Assembly (NCBI RefSeq): GCF_004519515.1
Contig: NZ_CP038145.1
Location: 883,501-947,500, forward strand
Direction: 5' to 3'
DNA: 64,000 bases
DNA from: Actinobacillus indolicus
GTDB taxonomy: Bacteria > Pseudomonadota > Gammaproteobacteria > Enterobacterales > Pasteurellaceae
Numbering within the stretch: position 1 is the first letter of the stretch; every line of letters begins with the position of its first letter. Under the pieces are notes generated by a model. It ran no database searches. It had not been told where the DNA came from and saw only the letters and a program-made list of their open reading frames with translations. The translations under genes and the position numbers were made by a program. Shown piece by piece: positions 34,652-43,123 of the stretch.

Positions 34652-35364
34652 GGGGCTGTAGTAGATAAGGTCTAAATCCCACACCATTTTCTCAATATTT
34701 TAAGCTGATTAGATGGTGTGCTGTAGTTAAATCTAAACTCACATTCTTTGATAAAAAGATGGAAGTTTTTCTTGTCAATGCCATTGTATTTTCTAAGTAC
34801 TCGTTTGGCTTGAGACCAGAAATTTTCAATGCCATTGATGTGGTTGTGATCTTTGACAAACTCTTTGGAATGATTGATGCGAAAGTGTTTAAACTCACTC
34901 ACATCAAGAGCATTATAGCTTCTGTAACCATCTGTGTAAACGATGCTATCTGGCTTGATTTTGCTTGAGATGATAGGCATTAAGGTACTTTGCTTGGTAT
35001 CTTTTACAACAACAGTATAAACCTTGCCATTACGCTTCAAAAGACCAAATACAGCTGTTTTGCCACCAGCTCCACGACCTCGCTTGCCTTTGCGAATGCC
35101 ACCGAAGTAGCTTTCATCAAGCTCTACTTCGCCATCAAACAAAGTGTGAGCTTCAAGGTTGAGATTATATTCTATCACAAGTCTGATTTTGCGGTAAAAT
35201 AAAGCTGCTGAATTGTGCTGAATGCCAAGCAAATCACTTGCTGTTCTAGCAGTAACTTGTGCAACAAAAAATTCAAGCAGTTTTATTTGAACTTTTTTAC
35301 TTAATTTACAACGAGTTATCTTCATGTTTGTAGTATAGCATAAGTGCTAATCTACTACAGCCCC
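34652..35364 (-). mobile_element. IS1016-like insertion sequence (IS1595 family), 713 bp, complete
   Basis: Perfect 15-base terminal inverted repeats (GGGGCTGTAGTAGAT) start at 34652 and end at 35364. Perfect 8-base direct repeats AAGAATTA flank it at 34644-34651 and 35365-35372. Length, ends, 8-base duplication and transposase all match the IS1016 group of the IS1595 family, first known from Haemophilus influenzae capsule loci. The intact ends and transposase suggest that it is active or recently active. Confidence 0.93.
34672..35325 (-). CDS. IS1595-family transposase (IS1016 group)
   Basis: The 217-residue transposase carries the ISXO2-like DDE domain. The first acidic residue lies in EVELDESYFGG near residue 68, the second in SIVYTDGYRSYNA near 132, and the third region in HNHINGIENFWSQAKRVLRKYNGI. 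Between them is the GKRGRGAGGKTAVFGLLKR segment typical of IS1595 elements. The short N-terminus has a helix-turn-helix-like TARTASDLLGIQ stretch. It fills nearly all of the element and is antisense to the interrupted gatZ gene. The frame is intact. Confidence 0.93.
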   Translation of the reverse strand: MKITRCKLSKKVQIKLLEFFVAQVTARTASDLLGIQHNSAALFYRKIRLVIEYNLNLEAHTLFDGEVELDESYFGGIRKGKRGRGAGGKTAVFGLLKRNGKVYTVVVKDTKQSTLMPIISSKIKPDSIVYTDGYRSYNALDVSEFKHFRINHSKEFVKDHNHINGIENFWSQAKRVLRKYNGIDKKNFHLFIKECEFRFNYSTPSNQLKILRKWCGI

Positions 35365-36430
35365 AAGAATTATTTTAGGGGGAGATCATCTTGGGCCAAA
35401 CTGCTGGCAACATGAAGATGCTACAACTGCAATGGAAAAAGCTAAAGTCTTAGTTGTTGAATATGCAAAAGCAGGATTTAGCAAAATTCATTTGGATGCC
35501 TCTATGTCTTGTGCCGATGACCCAATACCGCTACCGCCGAAAGTCGTTGCCGAGCGAGCCGCAATTTTATGCCAAGCGATTGAAACGGCACTTTCTGAAT
35601 CGGAAAAAGAGGAAATAAGCTACATTGTAGGGACTGAAGTTCCTGTGCCTGGCGGAGAAGCTCACGCTATTCAATCTATTGCGGTCACGACGGTTGAGAG
35701 CGCACAGGAAACCATAGATACTCATCACCAAGCTTTTACTCAATTAGGACTAACCGAAGGATTTAAGCGGATTATTGGTATTGTTGTGCAACCAGGTGTG
35801 GAGTTTGATCACTCCAATGTCATTTTATATGAGCCAGAAAAAGCCCAAGCACTTTCACAGTTTATTGAATCGACACCTTACATTTTTGAAGCGCACTCCA
35901 CCGATTACCAAATTCCAGAGTCCTATCGTGCTTTAGTTCGAGATCACTTTGCTATTCTCAAAGTCGGCCCTGCGTTAACTTTTGCATTACGTGAAGCGTT
36001 GTTTGCCCTTGCCAATATTGAGAATGAATTAATTAGCCCTGAAAAACGAAGCTATTTATTAGATGTGATCGATCATGTGATGCAAGATGAGCCCAAATAC
36101 TGGCAGAAATACTATTCACCGCAGCATTCTAAAGCGATGGTGGATTTACACTTCAGCTTATCGGATCGTATTCGTTATTATTGGCCACATGAACGTATTC
36201 ATACTGCCGTTGAGAAATTGATAGAAAATCTATCTAATACCGCCATTCCACTTGGCTTATTAAGCCAATATCTCCCAGAGCAAGCGAAGAAGGTACTCGC
36301 CAAAGAGATTGAAGCAACACCTAAATCTCTCGTGATTGATAAAATCCAAATGGTACTGAATGATTATGCTTATGGATGTGGTAAATAGGTAAAGAAGAGG
36401 GGCAAATCAAATAAACTTGCCCCTTTCACC

Positions 36431-37606
36431 TTATGGTTTGTAGATAAACTCTACCCCTTCATCATCTTCTTCTGTCCAACCGTCATCATCTAAGTCGTCC
36501 CAATCGTCTTCGGTAATCGGGTTTAACATCGCTTGTTGATGATAGTCGTCCCATTTGAATGCCACTTCTTCTTTCGCTTTTTCCTCTTCTTCAATACGAG
36601 GATTTGCTTCGATAAAGTCCATAATATCACGGGTTAAAGCGGATACATTTTGCCCTGTGGCTGCAGAAATCAAGTAGTAATCACCTTCCCAACCGATCTC
36701 TTCTACAATCGCTTCGGCTCTTTCTCTCGCCTCTTCTTCGCCAATGGTGTCGATTTTGTTAAACACCAGCCATTGCGGTTTATCCGCCAATTTTTCGCTG
36801 TATTGATAAAGTTCCGACTCAATAATAGAGATATTTTGTGCAGGATCGCTTTCGTCAATCGGCATAATATCGACAAGGTGAATGAGTACTCGACAACGCT
36901 CTAAGTGTTTTAGGAAGCGGATCCCCAAACCTGCACCTTCAGCCGCACCTTCAATCAACCCTGGAATATCTGCCACCACAAAGCTACGATCTGCCCCAAC
37001 TCGTGCTACACCTAAACTTGGCACAAGGGTTGTGAATGGATAATCTGCAACTTTCGGTTTTGCGGCTGATACTGCACGGATAAAGGTGGATTTCCCTGCG
37101 TTCGGTAAACCTAACATTCCCACATCTGCAAGTAACATCAATTCTAACTGTAAATCACGCTTTTCCCCTGGTGTGCCGTTGGTTTTCTGGCGTGGCGCAC
37201 GATTGACTGACGACTTAAAGCGAGTATTCCCCAAACCGTGATAGCCACCTTTTGCCACCAACATTTTCATACCGTGTTTGGTTAAATCGCCAATCACTTC
37301 TTGGGTATCGTTGTCAATCGCACGAGTACCGACGGGAACACGCAAAGTGATGTCGCTACCACGATGCCCTGTACAACCAGCGCTGCGACCGTTTTCACCA
37401 CGACCAGCAGCAAAACGTTTTTCAAAACGGTAGTCAATGAGCGTATTTAAGTTCTCATCCGCAATTAAATACACATCACCACCATCACCACCATCGCCAC
37501 CATCAGGGCCGCCTTTCGGAATAAATTTCTCACGGCGGAAGCTGACACAGCCGTTTCCACCATCGCCTGCTTCCACTCGGATCAGGGCTTCATCAATAAA
37601 TTTCAT
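36431..37606 (-). CDS. obgE: GTPase ObgE/CgtA
   Basis: This 391-residue essential GTPase acts in late assembly of the 50S ribosomal subunit and in stress control. The glycine-rich Obg fold fills residues 1-158 (FRREKFIPKGGPDGGDGGDGG, GRGENGRSAGCTGHRG). The G domain has the P-loop GLPNAGKSTF near 166, DIPGLIEGA, and NKID. The C-terminus is acidic (DDWDDLDDDGWTEEDDEG). It is the last gene of the cluster rplU-rpmA-EamA-EamA-obgE, which matches the Haemophilus order except that there one transporter gene is usual. Confidence 0.97.
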   Translation of the reverse strand: MKFIDEALIRVEAGDGGNGCVSFRREKFIPKGGPDGGDGGDGGDVYLIADENLNTLIDYRFEKRFAAGRGENGRSAGCTGHRGSDITLRVPVGTRAIDNDTQEVIGDLTKHGMKMLVAKGGYHGLGNTRFKSSVNRAPRQKTNGTPGEKRDLQLELMLLADVGMLGLPNAGKSTFIRAVSAAKPKVADYPFTTLVPSLGVARVGADRSFVVADIPGLIEGAAEGAGLGIRFLKHLERCRVLIHLVDIMPIDESDPAQNISIIESELYQYSEKLADKPQWLVFNKIDTIGEEEARERAEAIVEEIGWEGDYYLISAATGQNVSALTRDIMDFIEANPRIEEEEKAKEEVAFKWDDYHQQAMLNPITEDDWDDLDDDGWTEEDDEGVEFIYKP

Positions 37607-37642
37607 ATCTTCTCCTATTTCCCATACAAATTAGGGAAATGC

Positions 37643-38563
37643 TTATTTTCTTTTAACTAATTTATGTCCGACCGCCGATAAAATCGTGCCTGACACCACA
37701 ATAAATGCACCGATATAACTCAATAAATTCATATCAGGGCTTGCAAAGGTATCGGGAAATACCCAATGTCCAATGCTTGAAAAAACCATCGTAAAAATCG
37801 GGACTAAAATCGTGACTACACTTACTTTTGATGCGTCCCAGTGATTTAATGCTTCGGCATAGGCACCATAACCAATCAAGGTATTTAAACAACAGAAAAT
37901 GAAACAACCCAATAAAAACGGATCAAATCCATCCATATTTATCTGGCTAGCAAATGGGGTAAGCACCAAGGCACACCCCGCATAAATAATTAACAAAATC
38001 TGCTGTGAGCTAAATTTTGCTAACATCATTTTTTGGGCTATCGCATAAACAACCCAAACAACTGCAGCACCTGCTCCGACAAGCACCCCAAAAGCATAAG
38101 TGCCTAACTGGAAAATTTCCTCAAAACGCTCATTAAAAAAGGCGATTAAACCAATAATAAGCAATAACAAGCCGATTTGCTGGTGTCGCCCAAATTGTTC
38201 TTTAAAAATCACCACACCACATAAAATCATCGTAAACGGAGCTAATTGCCACAATACTTGGCTAGTCGTCGGTGAAATAAAATTTAAACTATAGCTAAAC
38301 AAGAAAAAATTCAACGACAAGCCTACCACGCCTATCACGATTAACCAAAGAAAACGTGGGGTAAAAGCGGTCAGTTTCGGCAATTTTTTTGTAAAGCCTA
38401 AAATGAGCAACAAACCGATTGCCGCTACGATGAAACGAACCCAGACGAGCGTTTGAGCATTCACAACGCTCAAGACTTTTTGTGCCGCAATCGGCAAAGA
38501 ACCCCACATCATCGCAGTAAGTAAGGCTAACGAAAATCCAAGTAATGTGCGTTGTGGTTTCAT
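37643..38563 (-). CDS. EamA-family DMT transporter (second of tandem pair)
   Basis: A 306-residue inner-membrane protein with about ten transmembrane helices in two EamA halves. It starts at MKPQRTLLGFSLALLTAMMWGSLPIAAQKVL, of which the first 20 residues align almost word for word with its upstream neighbour. A longer frame to 38623 overlaps the neighbour and lacks family support, so the ATG at 38563 is preferred. EamA carriers export metabolites or amino acids; the substrate is unknown. It starts just after the neighbour's stop codon, so the two are co-transcribed and may be translated together. Confidence 0.9.
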   Translation of the reverse strand: MKPQRTLLGFSLALLTAMMWGSLPIAAQKVLSVVNAQTLVWVRFIVAAIGLLLILGFTKKLPKLTAFTPRFLWLIVIGVVGLSLNFFLFSYSLNFISPTTSQVLWQLAPFTMILCGVVIFKEQFGRHQQIGLLLLIIGLIAFFNERFEEIFQLGTYAFGVLVGAGAAVVWVVYAIAQKMMLAKFSSQQILLIIYAGCALVLTPFASQINMDGFDPFLLGCFIFCCLNTLIGYGAYAEALNHWDASKVSVVTILVPIFTMVFSSIGHWVFPDTFASPDMNLLSYIGAFIVVSGTILSAVGHKLVKRK

Positions 38564-38564
38564 A

Positions 38565-39494
38565 TTAAATCCGTTTATGTCGATAAAAAAGTTTATGTCC
38601 GGCTGCAGAAAGCATCGCTCCACATACGACTACAACTGCTCCTAAATGTGTCAAATGGTTAAAATCAGGTTCAGCAAAATGCTCAGGACTTAAATAAAAT
38701 GCCAACTGCGAAAATAAAATTGTACAGATCGGGATAAGTGGCATCATTACGCTCACTTTAGTCACTTCCCAACGATTTAACGCTTCGGCATAACTGCCAT
38801 AAGCGATCACCGTATTTAAACAGCAAAAGATCAAGCAAGCTACCGCAAAACCATTGAGATCATTGATTTGTGAAAGATCCGCTAAAGGCGTGAAAACCAG
38901 GCTACAGCCACAATAAATAAACAGCAAAATTTGCTGCGAGTTAAAGCGATCTAGCATCATCTTTTGCGCAATGCTGTAACAGATCCAAATAAGGCTTGCT
39001 CCTACTGCAAAAATCATTCCCCAGGCATATTCATTCATCTGAGCAAGATCATCAAAACGATCATTAAAAAATAATCCCAAGCCAATCAGTACAATAACAA
39101 AGCCGATTTTCTGATGTAAACCGAAGCTCTCTTTAAACAAATAAACGCCGATAAACGCCATAATCAAAGAGGAAAAAGGGCTAATCACTTGACTGGCTGC
39201 TGGTGGAATATGATTTAACGCTAAATTAAATAAATAAAAATTGCAGGATAAACCAAATACACCGAGTAGTAACAGATAGCAATGACGGCGAGTGAAAGCG
39301 GTCACTTTAGGCAATTTTTTTGCAAAGCACAAAATTAAAAACAACCCTACCATTGCAGTAATAAACCGAAACCAGACGATCGTTTGAGCGTCCATAAATT
39401 TCAAAACTTGCTGCAAGGCTATCGGCAACATACCCCACATCATTACGGCAGTTAGGGCAAAGAGAAAGCCAAGTAAAGGCTGTGATTTTGACAT
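38565..39494 (-). CDS. EamA-family DMT transporter (first of tandem pair)
   Basis: The 309-residue paralogue of the following gene. Both share MMWGxLPIAxQxVL near the N-terminus, IAQKMML in the middle, a CCLNTxIxYGxYAEALN segment near 220-240 and an AxGHKL end. About ten transmembrane helices are visible. The H. influenzae orthologous region carries one such gene between rpmA and obgE, so a local duplication with later divergence is likely. The terminator located between this gene and rpmA suggests that the pair has some expression independent of the ribosomal protein genes. Substrate unknown. Confidence 0.9.
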   Translation of the reverse strand: MSKSQPLLGFLFALTAVMMWGMLPIALQQVLKFMDAQTIVWFRFITAMVGLFLILCFAKKLPKVTAFTRRHCYLLLLGVFGLSCNFYLFNLALNHIPPAASQVISPFSSLIMAFIGVYLFKESFGLHQKIGFVIVLIGLGLFFNDRFDDLAQMNEYAWGMIFAVGASLIWICYSIAQKMMLDRFNSQQILLFIYCGCSLVFTPLADLSQINDLNGFAVACLIFCCLNTVIAYGSYAEALNRWEVTKVSVMMPLIPICTILFSQLAFYLSPEHFAEPDFNHLTHLGAVVVVCGAMLSAAGHKLFYRHKRI

Positions 39495-39518
39495 AAATTT
39501 TTTTGTTTCAATGGTAAT

Positions 39519-39546
39519 AAAAAACCCCGCTAATTGATTAGCGGGG
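39519..39546 (-). terminator. Terminator after rpmA
   Basis: CCCCGCTAAT pairs perfectly with ATTAGCGGGG around TG, with six A before it on the plus strand (a T run for minus-strand transcripts). It lies 26 bases beyond the rpmA stop. Confidence 0.88.
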
Positions 39547-39571
39547 CATTTTAATCTTATTCTTTTGAAGA

Positions 39572-39829
39572 TTACTCAGCAATGATGCTTACATATTTGC
39601 GATTTTTCTCGCCTTTTACTTCAAATTTTACTTTACCGTCAGCAGTTGCGAATAAAGTGTGGTCTTTACCCATACCTACATTGCTACCTGCGTGGAATTT
39701 TGTACCACGTTGACGAACGATGATGCTACCTGCTAATACAGATTCGCCACCGAAACGTTTAACACCAAGGCGTTTAGCTTCAGAGTCACGACCGTTACGA
39801 GTTGAACCACCAGCTTTTTTAGTTGCCAT
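39572..39829 (-). CDS. rpmA: 50S ribosomal protein L27
   Basis: The 85-residue L27 begins with MATKKAGGSTRNGRDSEAKRLGVK and has the conserved GSIIVRQRGTKFHAGSNVGMGKDHTLFA segment. Its N-terminal arm reaches the peptidyl-transferase centre of the ribosome. There is no N-terminal extension of the kind cleaved in Firmicutes. It follows rplU by 20 bases with an AGAGGAGATCAAG ribosome site. A strong terminator follows. Confidence 0.98.
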   Translation of the reverse strand: MATKKAGGSTRNGRDSEAKRLGVKRFGGESVLAGSIIVRQRGTKFHAGSNVGMGKDHTLFATADGKVKFEVKGEKNRKYVSIIAE

Positions 39830-39849
39830 CTACTTGATCTCCTCTGAAA

Positions 39850-40161
39850 TTATGCTTGAATCCCAGTGATTTTCACTTCTGTGAACCACTGACGATGACC
39901 TTGTTGTTTACGGCTGTGTTTACGACGACGGAATTTAACGATGCGAACTTTTTCGCCACGACCGTGTGCAACCACTTCTGCCACTACTTTACCGCCAGCA
40001 ACAACTGGGGTACCGATTTTAACATCTTCACCATTAACGACCATTAACACTGAGTCGAACTCAACTTTTTCACCTGTCGCTACTTCAAGTTTTTCTAAAC
40101 GAACAACTTGACCTTCGCTTACTCGGTGTTGTTTGCCGCCACTTTGGAAAACTGCGTACAT
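39850..40161 (-). CDS. rplU: 50S ribosomal protein L21
   Basis: The 103-residue L21 begins MYAVFQSGGKQHRVSEGQ and contains the signature KVRIVKFRRRKHSRKQQGHRQ and ends in TEVKITGI. It binds 23S rRNA in the large subunit. It is the first gene of the unit with rpmA, preceded by a GGAGTAAAT ribosome site. The roughly 150 bases upstream should hold the promoter; no certain -35 and -10 pair could be chosen. Confidence 0.98.
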   Translation of the reverse strand: MYAVFQSGGKQHRVSEGQVVRLEKLEVATGEKVEFDSVLMVVNGEDVKIGTPVVAGGKVVAEVVAHGRGEKVRIVKFRRRKHSRKQQGHRQWFTEVKITGIQA

Positions 40162-40308
40162 ATTTACTCCGCTAATATGTGCCTATCGCTTTGCGTTTGG
40201 CACTCTTAAATTCATATAAAATAGGTGGACAATTCTACGCAAAAACTCAAATGAGAGCAAGCGAGAAATTGATAAAAATTTGAAATTCTTCAAAAACAAA
40301 TAAAAAAG

Positions 40309-40342
40309 ACCGTTTAAGTTAGGATCTTTAAACGATCTTTTT
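40309..40342 (-). terminator. Terminator of nagBA
   Basis: AAGACCGTTTAA pairs with TTTAAACGATCTT (one G-T-type mismatch). Runs of A before and T after suit it as the end of the nagBA unit on the minus strand, about 20 bases beyond the nagA stop. Confidence 0.8.
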
Positions 40343-40361
40343 ATTCCTTTAATCCTTTAAA

Positions 40362-41513
40362 TTAGAGCTGACTCCATTTCCACTGACCATTTACCGCAGT
40401 ACCAATCACTTCAAATTGGCTATTAAACGCCGCTAAGTTAGCGATTTTGCCCGCTTCAATAGATCCGAGTTTGTCTTCTACGTGAATCGCTCTGGCTGGG
40501 TACAGGGTACACATACGAAGTACTTCATCTAATGTCAGATCCGTATGTTGCATCATATTGCGAATAGACTCGATCATCGTGATCGCCGCACCGCCAAGGC
40601 TGCCAAATTCATCGACACATTTACCGTCTTTGTACCAAACTTTTTTACCCACAAAGATAAAATATTCCATATCTTTAGTACCAGCTGGAGCAACCGCATC
40701 GGTCACAATCACCAACTTATCGCCTTTGACTTTTTTCGCAATACGCACATTACTCCAATCCACGTGCAAGCCATCAACGATAATGCCTGCGTAAATATCG
40801 CTATCCAACACTGCCCCCACTACGCCACCATCACGCCCAGAGCTGATCGGCGACATGGCATTATGCAAATGGGTGGCAAAGCCAATGCCTTGCTCAATAC
40901 GTCGTTTAGCTTCTGCAAAAGTCGCATTTGAATGCCCAATAGACACAATAATGCCTGCATCAACAAATTTCTGAATATGATCTGCTGTTGGATTATCTGC
41001 TGCAAGTGTTAATTTCGTAATAACATCACCGTTTTTGCAAAGAAAATCCAACATCTCACCGCTTATTTCACGGATATATTCAGGACGATGCACCCCTTTT
41101 TTCGCCACGCTTAAATAAGGTCCTTCTAAATGCAAGCCGAGTGCTTGGTTTTTATATTTAGCCAAATACTCACGCATTACTTGCACTGCCTGTTTCATTC
41201 CTTCATCTGGCGAAGTAATAAAGGTCGGCAAGTAGCTTGTTGTACCTGATTTCAGGTTGGTTTCTTGCATAATTTCAAGGGTTTTAACACTAATGTCTTC
41301 ATTAAATGTTACACCGCCACAACCATTTAACTGTAAATCAATAAAACCTGCAGAAAGGTTTGCACCTTCTAAATCAATTTGAAAAAGGTCTTCTGTTAAC
41401 TCTTGTTGATGTACAATTTTTTCAATTTTGTCATCATTAATAATCACAGCGTGCTGATATAGCACTTCACTTCCAGTGTAAATCACACCGTTCATTAAAG
41501 CATATCGACTCAT
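40362..41513 (-). CDS. nagA: N-acetylglucosamine-6-phosphate deacetylase
   Basis: The 383-residue amidohydrolase removes acetate from GlcNAc-6-phosphate to give glucosamine-6-phosphate. Motifs include the metal-binding GFIDLQLNGCGGVTF, LHLEGPYLS, VSIGHSNATFAEA, ATHLHNAMSP and VTDAVAPAG with the catalytic Asp. It follows nagB by eight bases with an AGGAGG ribosome site, so nagB and nagA are co-transcribed. The pathway feeds amino sugars from host mucins or recycled cell wall into glycolysis. Neither a nagC regulator nor a GlcNAc transporter is in view. Confidence 0.96.
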   Translation of the reverse strand: MSRYALMNGVIYTGSEVLYQHAVIINDDKIEKIVHQQELTEDLFQIDLEGANLSAGFIDLQLNGCGGVTFNEDISVKTLEIMQETNLKSGTTSYLPTFITSPDEGMKQAVQVMREYLAKYKNQALGLHLEGPYLSVAKKGVHRPEYIREISGEMLDFLCKNGDVITKLTLAADNPTADHIQKFVDAGIIVSIGHSNATFAEAKRRIEQGIGFATHLHNAMSPISSGRDGGVVGAVLDSDIYAGIIVDGLHVDWSNVRIAKKVKGDKLVIVTDAVAPAGTKDMEYFIFVGKKVWYKDGKCVDEFGSLGGAAITMIESIRNMMQHTDLTLDEVLRMCTLYPARAIHVEDKLGSIEAGKIANLAAFNSQFEVIGTAVNGQWKWSQL

Positions 41514-41521
41514 TTTTCCTC

Positions 41522-42316
41522 CTAACGAGCTACGTTTTGTTCTAGCTGTTTGAAATACTTCACTGTTTTAACTTTCAATTCTTGCGTTGCAGGTTCATCA
41601 CAAACTACAACCGCACGACGATGTAATTGCAATGCACTAATTGTCCATAAATGGTTTACAGGTCCTTCAACACAAGCTTGTAATGCAAGGGCTTTGTTAT
41701 AACCTGTGACTAAAATCAATACTTCTTCGGCATCCATCAAAGTCCCAACGCCCACTGTTAATGCAAATTTTGGCACTTTATTGACATCATTATCAAAGAA
41801 ACGAGAGTTCGCAATCAATGTATCTTCTGTCAAAGTTTTGATACGAGTACGAGAACTTAAAGACGAGGCAGGTTCATTAAAGGCAATGTGCCCATCTACA
41901 CCAACACCGCCCATAAAGAGATGAATTTTGCCATAAGAACGAATTTTCGCTTCATAACGTTCACACTCGGCATCTACATCTTCTGCCATACCATTTAGGA
42001 TATTCACATTTTCTACGGGAATATCAATATGGTTAAAGAAGTTATGGAACATAAAATAGTGGTAACTTTCTTTATGTTCTGGTGGTAGCCCAACGTACTC
42101 GTCCATATTAAAGGTGACAACGTGTTTGAAACTCACTTCACCTGCTTGATACAGCTTAATTAATTCTTTATAGGTTTGAAGTGGCGTTCCCCCCGTTGGC
42201 AAGCCAAGTACAAAAGGCTTTTCTGCAGTAGGTTGGAAAGCATTGATTTTATCTGCAATATAACGAGCGGCCCAACGACTCACTTGTTCAGCACAATCTA
42301 AAGGTACTAAACGCAT
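41522..42316 (-). CDS. nagB: Glucosamine-6-phosphate deaminase
   Basis: The 264-residue enzyme converts glucosamine-6-phosphate to fructose-6-phosphate and ammonia. Visible family motifs are LGLPTGGTPLQTYKEL, the signature VVTFNMDEYVGL near residue 66-77, the catalytic MGGVGVDGHIAFNEP near 134-148, and SSRTRIKTLT. Many homologues carry the same length. A strong AAGGAGG ribosome site precedes the ATG. It is the first gene of nagBA. About 120 bases separate it from rsmD on the same strand. Confidence 0.97.
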   Translation of the reverse strand: MRLVPLDCAEQVSRWAARYIADKINAFQPTAEKPFVLGLPTGGTPLQTYKELIKLYQAGEVSFKHVVTFNMDEYVGLPPEHKESYHYFMFHNFFNHIDIPVENVNILNGMAEDVDAECERYEAKIRSYGKIHLFMGGVGVDGHIAFNEPASSLSSRTRIKTLTEDTLIANSRFFDNDVNKVPKFALTVGVGTLMDAEEVLILVTGYNKALALQACVEGPVNHLWTISALQLHRRAVVVCDEPATQELKVKTVKYFKQLEQNVAR

Positions 42317-42434
42317 AAATCCTCCTTAAAATCATAATTTGGAATAAAACTTCATTATTATTAATTATAAAGGAGAATTCACTTCATTTGTAGAAAATTT
42401 ACCTAATTTTTGAACAAGATCACAAATTTGAGAC

Positions 42435-43025
42435 TTAATTGATCCGAATTAACCGACTCACCACCTGCCCTGCTGTTTTTTCTTTAATGACTTTCCAATG
42501 TTCAGGTAAGACCAACGGGAGATGATTTTTCTCTGTTTCGACATAAATCAAGGCGTTTTCAGTTAGCCAGCCGTTTTGTTCAAGTGCTGTTAAGACTTGT
42601 GGAACAAAACCTTGATGAAATGGCGGATCGACAAAAACCAGATCAAAAGGCATTTCTCTATTTTTCTGTGTGAGAAATTGTAAGGTGTCCGTTTGAATAA
42701 CCTTGCCATTTTCAGCTTTTAGACTGACTAAATTCTTTTTGAGTTGGTTTGCAGCGTCTGCAAATTTTTCTAAAAATGTGACCGCTTGTGCTTGGCGTGA
42801 GAGTGCTTCGATCCCAAGTGAGCCACTGCCAGCAAAGCAGTCTAAACAACGAGAGCCCGCAACATCCATCATCAGCCAGTTAAAGAGCGTTTCTTTTACT
42901 CGGTCAGTGGTTGGACGTAATCCCTCTGCGTTTAACACGGGTAGTTTTCGCCCACGCCATAAGCCTGCAATCACACGGACTTCACCCGTAGGTCTATTTT
43001 GTGTAGAAATTCGAGTTTTTTTCAT
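42435..43025 (-). CDS. rsmD: 16S rRNA (guanine966-N2)-methyltransferase
   Basis: This 196-residue SAM-dependent enzyme methylates G966 of 16S rRNA in the assembled small subunit. The N-terminus has GEVRVIAGLWRGRKLPV, then LRPTTDRVKETLFNWL, the SAM-binding LDCFAGSGSLGIEALSR, and the catalytic DPPF motif in FVDPPFHQG. It is divergent from ftsY, which is the common arrangement in gamma-proteobacteria, with about 100 bases between their starts. An Apl-type uptake signal sits inside the gene (42781-42789). Confidence 0.94.
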   Translation of the reverse strand: MKKTRISTQNRPTGEVRVIAGLWRGRKLPVLNAEGLRPTTDRVKETLFNWLMMDVAGSRCLDCFAGSGSLGIEALSRQAQAVTFLEKFADAANQLKKNLVSLKAENGKVIQTDTLQFLTQKNREMPFDLVFVDPPFHQGFVPQVLTALEQNGWLTENALIYVETEKNHLPLVLPEHWKVIKEKTAGQVVSRLIRIN

Positions 43026-43123
43026 ACGAAATCGTAAAAATTAGGGTTAAAAATGATAGACTAGTACAAGTTTATTCCATTTTTGTTGAAAATGGATTTT
43101 TTAATTTTAAGAGAGCGCAAAAA

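Larger units (their letters stand above)
34405..36388 (+). pseudogene. gatZ: D-tagatose-1,6-bisphosphate aldolase subunit GatZ/KbaZ, interrupted by an IS element
   Basis: The gene is split by the IS at 34652-35364. The first piece encodes KEGETVGICSVCSAHPLVIEA and [21 protein letters not shown], classic GatZ/KbaZ. The second resumes with ILGGDHLGPN and AGFSKIHLDASMSC, then PVPGGEAHAIQS, QPGVEFDHSN and SDRIRYYWPH. Removing the IS and one copy of the 8-base target duplication rejoins QERI to ILGGDH in frame and gives exactly 420 residues, the length of E. coli GatZ. All other codons look intact. GatZ is the non-catalytic subunit needed for full activity of the class II aldolase GatY/KbaY in galactitol or N-acetylgalactosamine use. 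No partner genes lie nearby. The start has GGGGAAA upstream. Confidence 0.93.

Noticed and set aside
37437..37634. Open frame of low-complexity Ser/Pro codons opposite obgE
   Set aside because: It is antisense to the glycine-rich obgE start and simply mirrors its codons.
39850..40047. Open frame opposite rplU
   Set aside because: It is antisense to a highly conserved ribosomal protein gene, with no ribosome site or family pattern.
42317..42434. NagC operator before nagB
   Set aside because: The region is AT-rich with short dyads, but I could not find a convincing long NagC palindrome with GC-rich centre.
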